Shown here one piece after another: positions 26,626 through 35,993 of a stretch of 64,000 nucleotides of DNA. This DNA is from Dokdonia sp. PRO95. GTDB taxonomy: Bacteria > Bacteroidota > Bacteroidia > Flavobacteriales > Flavobacteriaceae. Numbering within the stretch: the stretch's first letter is position 1; the number at the start of each line of letters is the position of its first letter. A program made the translations under genes and the position numbers. The stretch lies in contig NZ_CM001837.1 of assembly GCF_000355805.1 (NCBI RefSeq), positions 261,434-325,433 of the forward strand, given 5' to 3'. A model generated the notes under the pieces. The model ran no database searches. It was not told the DNA's origin and saw only the letters and a list, made by a program, of their open reading frames with translations.

Positions 26626-29600
26626 ATGAAAAGCCCCTCAATTAATCGAGTATTACTTCTCGCCTCCGTAATTTTGGTTATCACACAATGTGTGTCATCC
26701 ATTAGCGCGCAAACTGTTTTATTTAATGCAGACTTCTCAAATACCACTGGTGATAATGCGTGGACCCAGAGCATCAATACTAATGGCTCTTTTACTGTAG
26801 GAGGAATTGCTGTCAATAATCAATATCCTTCTTATGCAAACAATGCTCTTTTTGCGCTAGAAAGTCCTGTAATAGATTTAACTGGTTATGGAAATCTAAC
26901 CCTTGATTTAGATCATTTTTACAAAACTCAACCTGGGAGAGATGGAATTCAACTTCAGTATCGCATAAATGGAGGTCCATGGTCTGTTCTTGGAACAGCA
27001 GCTAGTGGCTTCTATAATGATACAGATGTAGATGGCATAGCTAATAATACCGATGGATGGTCTGGCGATAACACACCTACAGGTGGTGATGCCTTCACTA
27101 ATGCTCCTACGCTAAATCTTAGCGCATTTGACACTAATTTTAATAACGCAGCAAATATTCAAATTCGAGTAGTTTTTGGAAGTGATAATATTGGTGATAT
27201 TTTGACCGATAATAATGGGGCTGCTATTGACAATGTAATCATTAGGGGATTACCTGCAACTAATTGCATTGATGCAACGTTATATACGGAAAGTTTTGAA
27301 ACTGGTTTTGGTAGATGGTCACAAACTACCGCAGATAATTTTGACTGGTCTATAGGTTCTGGGAATACTCCAACGAATAATACCGGTCCATCTACCGCAT
27401 CAGACGGCAATCAATATGCTTATATAGAAGCTAGTAATTCAAGTACAGGTTCAGTAGCCCGATTAATTTCAGATTGTATTGACCTTACTAATTACACCTC
27501 TGCTCTTTTTGAATTTGACTATCATATGCATGGTAATAATGGATCACTTAATTTAGATATAAGTACAAATGGAGGAGGTTCTTGGTCGAATTTATTTTCT
27601 AGAAATGGAGAACAGCAGGCGGATGAAACATCTCCTTGGTTAACAGAAACAATAAGCCTTAATGCCTACTTGGGCTCCGTTGTTTACTTTCGCTTCTCTG
27701 CTACAGACGGTACTGGAAATAACAACAGATCGGATACAGCGATTGACGCTATATCAATCACTGGAATTAACGGTCCTACACCAGACATTAGTCTATCGGG
27801 TAATTCAGTAATTATATCAGATGGTGATGCTATTCCAACACTGGCAGACAACACAAATTTCGGAACAACAACTGTAGGAGCACCTATCTCTAAAATATTT
27901 AGAATTTCAAACACAGGAGTTGCAGATTTAATTTTAGCGGGAACACCAACAATAATCGCTGCTGGTACTCCTGGATTTAATTACTTTACTATAACACAGT
28001 CACCTGCAACAACAATAATTCCAGGAGGTAATACTACTTTTGAAATCACCTATAATCCGCTACTTACAGGAATACATAATGCAGAAGTATTAATTGCTTC
28101 TAATGATCCGGACGAGAACCCTTTTAATTTTGTTATATCTGGCACTACTTTGGATGTAGAACCTGAGATTGTTCTGTCGGGTGATGGAATAGAAATAAGT
28201 AATAATGATATTACTCCATCCTTAACAGATAACACTAATTTTGGAAGTGTTGAGCTTGGTTATTCTGTAACAAAAACATTTGTAATTGAAAATGAAGGAA
28301 TTAACGATTTACTACTCACTGGAGGCAGCCCATACATAGATATTGTAGGAGCTGGTGCTTCTAGGTTTCAGGTATCTCTTATTCCAAACAATACGATAGC
28401 TGGTGGAAATTTTGTTACATTTCAAATTAAATACACTCCAGATGCTCTAATTACACACCCCGCAACTGTTAGGATTCAAAACAATGACACAGATGAAGGG
28501 ACGTTTTTATTCAACATTCAAGGAACGGGTATAGTAAATAACAACCTTGATTACACTATCTACTACGAAAATTTTGATACAGATGATGGCAATTGGACGC
28601 CTAGTTCAACTTCTGGATCAATTTGGAGATACGGATCAAATAACGTAGAAGCTGGGGCTGAAGGAGACTATTGGTATACAGATAATTATAATAATTATGC
28701 TAATAATACCAGAACTTACGTAACAAGTCCTCCAATATCGCTGAGTGGTTATTCCAATGTTCGTTTTTTATTAGATATGAGAATTAATACTAATGCAGAC
28801 CGTGATGACGGTATGCAAGTACAATATCGTCTTAACGGTGCAGGTGTATGGAGTACGCTAGGTGATAATACGGATACATCAAACTGGTATAATGATGCCG
28901 AGGTTCGTGCCATAGGAATAAATGAAAATGGCTGGTCAGGTGATAATGAATCAGATCTTAATGTTCCTGGAAGATCAGATTTCACGCAACAATTTGTAGA
29001 TCTACCTAGTAACACCATTGGACAATCCATTGAGTTTCGTATCTACTTCGCATCAGACGGCGGAACAACAGATGATGGGGCAAATTTTGATAATGTTTTT
29101 TTAATAGGCACCCAAGATAATCCAGATCCAGATCCAGTAATTGCACCAGGAGCTGTTACTCCTAACATGAGTTTATGGCTTAAAGCAAACGACATCGACG
29201 CTGTGTCAAGTGGTGATTTACTTAATATATGGCAAGACAGAGCTCGTGATAATGATGCATTTACTGCAGAGCTCGCACCACCAACGTATCATAACAGTGC
29301 AGCAATCAATGCTAATTACAACCCTCTAGTTGAATTTGACACGTCTGCCAACCAAGTTCTTAAGGGAAAAGGAGGATTTGATACATCAGATTATTGGGTG
29401 GTGTTACGAACGCCCCAACTTAATGAATCTGGTGTAATAGAGGGCGTACTATCTGGGCGTGTAGAAAGAGGTGCATTTGCAAATGATGGAACTGGCTTAT
29501 GGGTTAATCCAGGTTCTGAAAGATTCAACAATCAAGATAACCTCGTAAGTCATATGATAGGAGCAACTCCTCAAAATACATCTGCCGCAGATGGTAGTAA

Positions 29601-32600
29601 TTATGGAAGAGCTTATGTAAGTACTGCAGATGAAATGAATAGCGAACTTATCATACTAAATGTGAAAGCAAGTAGTGATGGACTTACCAGTGAAATTTAC
29701 AAAAACGGTGTTCGTATTGACAATTATACTGGAACATATTCTGTAAGTGGTAACGACATGCCATACTCAGAAGTAACAAATAGCCAGTTCAATTTAGGAG
29801 TAGGAAGAATTACGCTAGTAGGTCATGCTTTCCAATCATTTTTTGAAGGGCAAATCACAGAATTTATTAGTTATAGATTACCAAATTCGCTATTCGACCA
29901 AAAGCGAATCCAATCATACTTAGCTATTAAAAATGGTATTACATTGCACTCTGTTACAAGTGACCCTACAAACGATGATGCAAATCCCGGAGATGAAAAT
30001 TACGTTGACAGTGCTGGAAATATTATCTGGAATGCTGTCAATAATAGTGGGTTTACACACGATATTGCAGGAATAGGTAGGGATGATGCGAGTGGTTTAA
30101 ATCAAAAACAATCTATCTCGAGTCATATTGATGGAGCGATTACAATGGGAATCGAAACTATTTACGATACAAATAGCGATCACATTAATTCTGCTTCAGC
30201 GACTATTGATGACAAAAACTTTTTAATGTGGGGTAACAATAATGCATCACTATCTGCGGCCTCGCCTATCGCTGTAGATATGAGTTTAAACATTCCTGGA
30301 TTATCCACAAATGTGAATTTTATCTCTATAAATCGTACTTGGAAAGTCGTTGAAACTGGTGATTTAAGTACTGTAAAAGTATCTTTAGAAGAATCCCTAT
30401 TATCAGCAACTATTACCCCTCCAGGAAATTTCTTTATGTTTATTTCAGACTCTCCTACGTTTGACCCGACGTCAGACTATCGCATAATGACATCTAACGG
30501 TTCTAAACTAGAAACTACGTACGATTTTACAGGTGAAAAATACATCACATTCGGTTATGCTCCAGAATATATCTATGAGCGATCAATTACATTTGATGGT
30601 ACTAGAGATTATATGGATGCAGACGATGTTGCAGATCTTACTGGGCCTTTCACTATATCGACTTGGGTAAAACGAGGAGCAAATGCAAATAATAGCGATA
30701 TTATTTCAAAAAGAAATATTGGTCCATATACAGAAGGGTATGCACTTCTACTTAACAACGCTAGAAGACCCCGCATTGTATGGAAAAATGCAGCAGGCAC
30801 TACTGAAGCTTTAAACTCTTCTATTGTACTTCCTCAGGATGAATGGCACCACGTTGCTGTAATATATGATGGAAATAGAGTTACATTTTACATTGACGGT
30901 ATAGAAGATACCTCTGCTGTGCGCAATGCTCCGGCAAGTTCAAATCAACACTTTCTAGTAGCTGCTGCAAACTACCAGAGTCCTACAAGATTCTTTGATG
31001 GAACTATAGATGAGGTAAGAGTATGGAATCAAGCATTATCGCAAGAGCAACTACAATTCATTATGAATCAGGAAATAGAGAAATTTACCGATGACTCTGT
31101 TAATGGTAAAATTATACCTCAAAACATCTCTAAAAACGAAGTAGCTAGCATTCCTTGGGCAGACCTAGAGATGTATTTACCTATGAATAAATACACTTTC
31201 ACAAACGTAAAAGATGAATCTGATAATAATTACGTAGCAGCTATTAAAAATCTTCAAACGGTAGATTTCCAAACGGCTCCCCTACCTTATGTTTCGACAG
31301 CAGATGGGGTATGGGCAAACACTAACACATGGACTAACGGGGATACACAAGCACTACCAGGAGCGCCTTCAATAGTTGATGGAACGCAAACCATTGACTG
31401 GAATATTGTTCAAACAGCTCACAATGTGTCTACGGCATCAAATAACACGGTTCTAGCACTTGATGTAAATACAGCCGAGTTAACCATTGGGAATGATAGT
31501 AAGATAGAAGTATCTCACTATTTAAGATTAGACGGCATAATGGATCTTGTAGGAGAGTCACAATTAGTGCAAACAGAAAATAGTGACTTAGCAGCTACAA
31601 GTTCAGGAAGATTAGAAAGAGATCAACAGGGTACATCAGATACCTATTCTTATAATATCTGGTCATCTCCAGTAGGTCCAATAAATATAACAGACATCAA
31701 TGAAGCACACACTGTTGCTTCTATAATGAATGATGGTACAGATGAAAACAACCCACAGTCATTAAACTTTAGTACTGGCTATAACGGGGCTAATTCTACA
31801 CCAAAGACCGTAAGTGCATACTGGTTATACACTTACAGAAATGATCCTGCAGATACCTATAGCGCATGGGAACAGATAGGACCTTATGGAACCCTTGAAA
31901 CTGGTGATGGTTTTACTATGAAAGGCCCAGGCAGCGGCGCAGTAACAGACCCTCAGAACTACGTGTTTATCGGTAAGCCAAATAATGGAACAGACGCAAC
32001 ATCTATTGATAAAACAATAAATGCCGGTAATGACTACCTTATGGGTAACCCTTTCCCTTCTGCTCTTGATGCAAATAAATTTATTAATGATAATCCACAC
32101 TTAACGGGCACACTATCATTCTGGGAGCACTGGGGTGGAGGTAATCATTTCTTAGCAGACTATGAAGCTGGATATGCACTCTATACTTTAAGTGGGGGTA
32201 CTCCTGCAGTAAGTCATCCTGCTCAAAATACGAGCGGTGCAAGTACCAATACTCCTACGCAATTTATAGCCGTAGGTCAAGGATTCTTTGTAAGAGGAGC
32301 TACTACTGGGACTACTAGTTTTAATAATACACAACGCGTGTTTGCTAAAGAAGCATCTTCTGGTTCGTTTTTCTTTAATGGGCAAAACCAACAAACAGAA
32401 AGTACTCTTAACGCAGAAGATGAAATTGTAAAACACGAAGATCTGAGAGAGAAATTTAGAATAGGTTTTGATTCCCCTAGTGCTTATCACAGACAGCTTT
32501 TAATGACTATTGATGAGAATACGACTTTTGGGTACGATAGAGCTTATGATGCAGTGATAGACAATCACCCACAAGAGGATATGATGTGGATGCTAGATGA

Positions 32601-33210
32601 TGAGAAAGCAATAATTCTTGGAGTTCCTAGTATTGAAAATGACAGAAAATTTCCTCTACGTATAGGATTACCTATGGATGGCGAAATCTCTATTGGTGTA
32701 GACGCTCTTGAAAATGTAAATACAGATAATACCACTGTATATTTATTTGATGCACTTCAAGACACCTATACAGATATCACTATAGATCAGAAATTCACTC
32801 TTACGCTAGAAGCTGGAACTTACTTAGACAGATTCTATATCGTTCTTGAAAAAACTGCAGAGGCAGAAGAAGAGACGGAGGATACTGCAGAAGAAACAGA
32901 TGAACAAGAAGAAGAGGATCAAGATATCGAAGTGGTAGATACGGAGACTATTGATGATGCTGAGCAATCAGATAATTTAAGTGTTTACTTCAACAGCCAA
33001 TCGCATAACATTATAATAAATAAAAGGGTAGATTATGATGTACAGTCTGTACAGTTATTTACCATGTTAGGACAACTTATTAAAGAATGGACACCAGAAA
33101 GCGAAACTACAAGAGTAGAATTACCAGTACAAGATGTAAGTACGGGTGCTTACATCATTAAAGTGCAGAAATTACAAACTACACACACTCAAAAATTAAT
33201 TATTCACTAA
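26626..33210 (+). CDS. giant secreted LamG / choice-of-anchor D protein, T9SS cargo
   Basis: 2194 residues with signal peptide (to about residue 28). By eye: a beta-sandwich/MAM-like region (29-205), a second MAM-like domain (215-383), two choice-of-anchor D domains (386-508 and 512-640, each with PxIxLSG ... NFG ... F.I.N.G), another MAM-like unit (642-830), a DUF8202-like surface domain (842-1120, MSLWLKANDI), a LamG-type jellyroll (about 1315-1485, TISTWVKR ... WHHVAVIYDG ... IDEVRVWNQAL), a region common near the end of T9SS proteins, a very acidic linker (about 2075-2117, mostly Glu/Asp/Thr), and a C-terminal T9SS signal ending KLIIH. No enzyme active site recognised; adhesion or glycan binding is likely. 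It shares its promoter layout with the carboxypeptidase gene upstream. Confidence 0.87.
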   Translation: MKSPSINRVLLLASVILVITQCVSSISAQTVLFNADFSNTTGDNAWTQSINTNGSFTVGGIAVNNQYPSYANNALFALESPVIDLTGYGNLTLDLDHFYKTQPGRDGIQLQYRINGGPWSVLGTAASGFYNDTDVDGIANNTDGWSGDNTPTGGDAFTNAPTLNLSAFDTNFNNAANIQIRVVFGSDNIGDILTDNNGAAIDNVIIRGLPATNCIDATLYTESFETGFGRWSQTTADNFDWSIGSGNTPTNNTGPSTASDGNQYAYIEASNSSTGSVARLISDCIDLTNYTSALFEFDYHMHGNNGSLNLDISTNGGGSWSNLFSRNGEQQADETSPWLTETISLNAYLGSVVYFRFSATDGTGNNNRSDTAIDAISITGINGPTPDISLSGNSVIISDGDAIPTLADNTNFGTTTVGAPISKIFRISNTGVADLILAGTPTIIAAGTPGFNYFTITQSPATTIIPGGNTTFEITYNPLLTGIHNAEVLIASNDPDENPFNFVISGTTLDVEPEIVLSGDGIEISNNDITPSLTDNTNFGSVELGYSVTKTFVIENEGINDLLLTGGSPYIDIVGAGASRFQVSLIPNNTIAGGNFVTFQIKYTPDALITHPATVRIQNNDTDEGTFLFNIQGTGIVNNNLDYTIYYENFDTDDGNWTPSSTSGSIWRYGSNNVEAGAEGDYWYTDNYNNYANNTRTYVTSPPISLSGYSNVRFLLDMRINTNADRDDGMQVQYRLNGAGVWSTLGDNTDTSNWYNDAEVRAIGINENGWSGDNESDLNVPGRSDFTQQFVDLPSNTIGQSIEFRIYFASDGGTTDDGANFDNVFLIGTQDNPDPDPVIAPGAVTPNMSLWLKANDIDAVSSGDLLNIWQDRARDNDAFTAELAPPTYHNSAAINANYNPLVEFDTSANQVLKGKGGFDTSDYWVVLRTPQLNESGVIEGVLSGRVERGAFANDGTGLWVNPGSERFNNQDNLVSHMIGATPQNTSAADGSNYGRAYVSTADEMNSELIILNVKASSDGLTSEIYKNGVRIDNYTGTYSVSGNDMPYSEVTNSQFNLGVGRITLVGHAFQSFFEGQITEFISYRLPNSLFDQKRIQSYLAIKNGITLHSVTSDPTNDDANPGDENYVDSAGNIIWNAVNNSGFTHDIAGIGRDDASGLNQKQSISSHIDGAITMGIETIYDTNSDHINSASATIDDKNFLMWGNNNASLSAASPIAVDMSLNIPGLSTNVNFISINRTWKVVETGDLSTVKVSLEESLLSATITPPGNFFMFISDSPTFDPTSDYRIMTSNGSKLETTYDFTGEKYITFGYAPEYIYERSITFDGTRDYMDADDVADLTGPFTISTWVKRGANANNSDIISKRNIGPYTEGYALLLNNARRPRIVWKNAAGTTEALNSSIVLPQDEWHHVAVIYDGNRVTFYIDGIEDTSAVRNAPASSNQHFLVAAANYQSPTRFFDGTIDEVRVWNQALSQEQLQFIMNQEIEKFTDDSVNGKIIPQNISKNEVASIPWADLEMYLPMNKYTFTNVKDESDNNYVAAIKNLQTVDFQTAPLPYVSTADGVWANTNTWTNGDTQALPGAPSIVDGTQTIDWNIVQTAHNVSTASNNTVLALDVNTAELTIGNDSKIEVSHYLRLDGIMDLVGESQLVQTENSDLAATSSGRLERDQQGTSDTYSYNIWSSPVGPINITDINEAHTVASIMNDGTDENNPQSLNFSTGYNGANSTPKTVSAYWLYTYRNDPADTYSAWEQIGPYGTLETGDGFTMKGPGSGAVTDPQNYVFIGKPNNGTDATSIDKTINAGNDYLMGNPFPSALDANKFINDNPHLTGTLSFWEHWGGGNHFLADYEAGYALYTLSGGTPAVSHPAQNTSGASTNTPTQFIAVGQGFFVRGATTGTTSFNNTQRVFAKEASSGSFFFNGQNQQTESTLNAEDEIVKHEDLREKFRIGFDSPSAYHRQLLMTIDENTTFGYDRAYDAVIDNHPQEDMMWMLDDEKAIILGVPSIENDRKFPLRIGLPMDGEISIGVDALENVNTDNTTVYLFDALQDTYTDITIDQKFTLTLEAGTYLDRFYIVLEKTAEAEEETEDTAEETDEQEEEDQDIEVVDTETIDDAEQSDNLSVYFNSQSHNIIINKRVDYDVQSVQLFTMLGQLIKEWTPESETTRVELPVQDVSTGAYIIKVQKLQTTHTQKLIIH

Positions 33211-33236
33211 CATTGCCCCAAATCGCAACGTTGACA

Positions 33237-33270
33237 AAACCTCCTTTTTAAAGGAGGTTTTTGTTTTTTG
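33237..33270 (+). terminator. intrinsic terminator
   Basis: AACCTCCTTT / AAAGGAGGTT stem directly followed by TTTGTTTTTT, about 25 bases after the stop of the giant T9SS gene. Confidence 0.9.
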
Positions 33271-33272
33271 TA

Positions 33273-33288
33273 CGCTTTCGCGAAAGCG
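33273..33288. repeat. dispersed palindrome, copy 7 (intergenic)
   Basis: Perfect CGCTTTCGCGAAAGCG directly after the terminator, with TA on both sides extending the symmetry. Confidence 0.9.
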
Positions 33289-33387
33289 TAACCCACTCTA
33301 TAAAACTTTAAGAAAATACTAACATACTTCGCTGTAAGTTTAACCAGTTTTGTGTGACTCTAAATATTTAATAATCTAACCATAATT

Positions 33388-34287
33388 ATGAGATATACAT
33401 TTCTTACTATAGCAGCCAGCGCACTGCTTACAATTACATCTTGCAAACAAGAAAACACAACTACTACTCCTACACCAGAAGTAGCTACTGTAAATAAAAA
33501 CCTTGCAAGAGTTCAAACTTCATGGATTACCGAGCGTGTAGCCAAAACCGAAAAAAGATTAAACAGTACTGAAGCCGGAAAGATTGTATGGCAATCTATG
33601 GAAGCTCATGGCGGACTGCAACGATTTTTTGAAAATGGACCACTTTCTTTCCGTTTTGATTATGTTCCTTTAGATGGAAGTACTCGTCGCTATACAGATG
33701 AAACACTAGACACGTGGAATAATAAAGCGGTACACTGGAAACCAGAAGACACTACACAACGTTTTGGATGGGATGGAGAAAAAGCTTGGAAGCAAGTAAC
33801 AGACTCAACAGCATTTCCTTTTGATATGCGCTTCTGGGCACTTACACCCTACTACCTTGCAGGCTCACCTTTTATCTTAGACGGCGAAGGTGTAAATCTT
33901 GAAAAACTAGAAGATAAGACGTTTAAAGACAAAAACTATGACGTGGTGAAAATCACCTTTAGTGAAGGTACTGGAGACGCTCCAGATGATTATTATATTA
34001 TCTATGTAGGTAAGGAAGACCATAAAGTTGACGTTGTGCGTTACATCGTCTCATACCCTAAATACTTTCCTAATGGCGGCGCTGCTCCAGAAAAACTTAT
34101 GGAAGTTCAAGGAACAACCGTCGTAAACGGCATTGAGCTACCTACAGGTTTCCACACACACTGGTTAACAAAAGACGAAGAAGCTGGAGAGCATATTACT
34201 AATATTACAATAGACAACATCCGCTTTATTCCGGAGGTTGAAAAAAGCTATTTTGACATTCCTGAAGGCGCAGATATTATTGAATAA
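33388..34287 (+). CDS. DUF6503-like lipoprotein
   Basis: 299 residues. Lipoprotein signal with lipobox ending at Cys19 (LLTITSC), then a Thr/Pro-rich linker. The body contains 'MEAHGGLQRF' and a series of beta strands with repeated Trp/Tyr (FGWDGEKAW, DIPEGADIIE at the end), as in a family of Bacteroidetes lipoproteins (DUF6503 by my recollection) that resemble LolA/LolB-type folds. Its function is not known; exposed in the periplasm or at the outer membrane. It is a single-gene unit, with a terminator before it and one after it. The name is tentative and rests on pattern recognition only. Confidence 0.6.
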   Translation: MRYTFLTIAASALLTITSCKQENTTTTPTPEVATVNKNLARVQTSWITERVAKTEKRLNSTEAGKIVWQSMEAHGGLQRFFENGPLSFRFDYVPLDGSTRRYTDETLDTWNNKAVHWKPEDTTQRFGWDGEKAWKQVTDSTAFPFDMRFWALTPYYLAGSPFILDGEGVNLEKLEDKTFKDKNYDVVKITFSEGTGDAPDDYYIIYVGKEDHKVDVVRYIVSYPKYFPNGGAAPEKLMEVQGTTVVNGIELPTGFHTHWLTKDEEAGEHITNITIDNIRFIPEVEKSYFDIPEGADIIE

Positions 34288-34294
34288 ATAAGCA

Positions 34295-34310
34295 CGCTTT
34301 CGCGAAAGCG
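34295..34310. repeat. dispersed palindrome, copy 8 (intergenic)
   Basis: Perfect CGCTTTCGCGAAAGCG lying 7 bases after the lipoprotein stop and before its terminator. Confidence 0.9.
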
Positions 34311-34324
34311 AACTAATAAACTAA

Positions 34325-34356
34325 AGCCAACTCGTTACTGCGAGTTGGCTTTTTTA
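34325..34356 (+). terminator. intrinsic terminator after the lipoprotein gene
   Basis: Perfect 10-bp stem AGCCAACTCG (34325-34334) / CGAGTTGGCT (34341-34350), loop TTACTG, followed by a T run. Confidence 0.95.
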
Positions 34357-34487
34357 TTTAACATAAAAACCACCAAAATATGTTAAGAAACCTAACTTCA
34401 TGTTAAAAGCGACATCCGCTGAAATCCAAATCATCTCTCTGTCCGTAAAACTATCTCAACTTGATATAGAAACTTGATTCAAAACAT

Positions 34488-35894
34488 ATGGACACTACAA
34501 ACAACCATCCAGAAGAAATAGCATCAACTGCTACCAAGAACCATTCAATTGCAAAAAAAATAGCCGTAAACCCTTGGGGAACCACTGTCCTCATTACAAC
34601 ATTCTTACTGCTAGTGATATCTGCATATATAGCATACATGCTGCGATATGACTTTTCACAACTAGATTTTGAACGTAAAAGTACTGTGTTTGGTTATGCA
34701 TTTATGACGGTAGCCTCCGTCTTTCTAGCCTACAAAAGTGCTTTCTTTTTATATACTCTTTATAATTATTTCCGTTACAAACCAGTCGCTTCTGTTACAG
34801 ATGAACAGTTGCCTACCGTTACAGTAATTGTTCCCGCTTATAACGAGGGAAAGCAAGTATATGCAACACTACAAAGTCTTGCAGATAGTGATTATCCCGT
34901 AGAAAAAATCCAACTATTATCTATAGATGATGGTAGTCAAGATGACACATGGCACTGGATGCAGGTAGCCAAAAAAGAATTAGGAAACCGTGTTTCTATA
35001 TGCCAACAGCCTAAAAATATGGGTAAACGTCATGCATTATATCGTGGTTTTCACGAAGGAAATGGTGAAGTTTTCATCACCGTAGACAGTGATTCTATTG
35101 TTACTCCAGACACGCTTCGTAATCTAGTAAGTCCCTTTGTTAACAATGAAGACTGTGGTGCCGTAGCAGGTAACATAAGAGTATTAAATAATGAGAAAGC
35201 ACTACTACCTAAAATGCTTGATGTAAGTTTTGTACTTAGTTTTGAATTTGTGAGATCGGCAGAGAGTAACCTCAATTCTGTATTATGCACTCCTGGTGCA
35301 CTGGCAGCTTATAGAAGGGATGCTGTTTTTGCTTGTCTAGAAGAATGGATTGATCAAACCTTCATGGGAAAACCATCAGATATAGGTGAGGATCGAGCAA
35401 TGACTAATATGATTCTTAGCCAAGGTAAGCACGTACTATTCCAAAAAAATGCTTACGCATATACTAATGTACCGGAAAACTATAAAGGACTTTATAAAAT
35501 GTTCATTAGATGGGGACGAAGCAACGTACGTGAGAATATTGCAATGGCAAAATATGTGTTTACAGATTTTAGAAAAGATTCTAAAGCAGGCACAAGATTG
35601 CTTTTTCTGAGTCAGTCATTGCAAATTATCATGACATATCCCTTCCTAGCTTTTATGTTATTTTTCATAGCGACTCACCCAGTGCTATTCTTAACTTCAA
35701 CACTTGTAAGCATCCTTGTACTCTCTACATTTCCTGCCCTATTTTACGGTAAAAAATATAATATTGGCGAGTCTTTTTATGCATACTCATACAGTTTATT
35801 CTATACGTTTGGCCTATTCTGGATCACTCCTTACGCCATTGCAACAGCGGGTAAAAGTGGCTGGTTAACACGTAGCTTACCACAAGCAGCATAA
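34488..35894 (+). CDS. membrane glycosyltransferase family 2, hyaluronan-synthase-like
   Basis: 468 residues. Two N-terminal membrane segments (about 33-52 and 68-90), a cytoplasmic GT-A domain, and two to four C-terminal membrane segments (about 370-450). Catalytic markers: S145-I-DDGS with D147/D148 for nucleotide binding, D200-S-D202 (DxD), G300-E-D302 (general base region), and R341-W-G-R-S, which stands for the (Q/R)xxRW motif of processive synthases. The GEDRAMTN and RWGRS forms resemble hyaluronan synthases and NodC-type chitin oligosaccharide synthases. So it probably polymerises a UDP-sugar and extrudes the chain. No partner genes for the polymer are adjacent. The product cannot be told from sequence. 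Confidence 0.85.
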   Translation: MDTTNNHPEEIASTATKNHSIAKKIAVNPWGTTVLITTFLLLVISAYIAYMLRYDFSQLDFERKSTVFGYAFMTVASVFLAYKSAFFLYTLYNYFRYKPVASVTDEQLPTVTVIVPAYNEGKQVYATLQSLADSDYPVEKIQLLSIDDGSQDDTWHWMQVAKKELGNRVSICQQPKNMGKRHALYRGFHEGNGEVFITVDSDSIVTPDTLRNLVSPFVNNEDCGAVAGNIRVLNNEKALLPKMLDVSFVLSFEFVRSAESNLNSVLCTPGALAAYRRDAVFACLEEWIDQTFMGKPSDIGEDRAMTNMILSQGKHVLFQKNAYAYTNVPENYKGLYKMFIRWGRSNVRENIAMAKYVFTDFRKDSKAGTRLLFLSQSLQIIMTYPFLAFMLFFIATHPVLFLTSTLVSILVLSTFPALFYGKKYNIGESFYAYSYSLFYTFGLFWITPYAIATAGKSGWLTRSLPQAA

Positions 35895-35913
35895 TTGACT
35901 ATAATACATAAGA

Positions 35914-35950
35914 AAGGCTCAAATTCATTCGATGAATTTGAGCCTTTTTG
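35914..35950. terminator. bidirectional terminator between the glycosyltransferase and ilvA
   Basis: Perfect 15-bp stem AAGGCTCAAATTCAT (35914-35928) / ATGAATTTGAGCCTT (35932-35946), 3-base loop, T run on the + strand and A's on the other side. It serves the two convergent genes. A degenerate palindrome (CGCTTTCGCAAAAATG, 35969-35984) follows. Confidence 0.92.
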
Positions 35951-35993
35951 ATTTTATACGGTTTGATACGCTTTCGCAAAAATGTGAATACAC

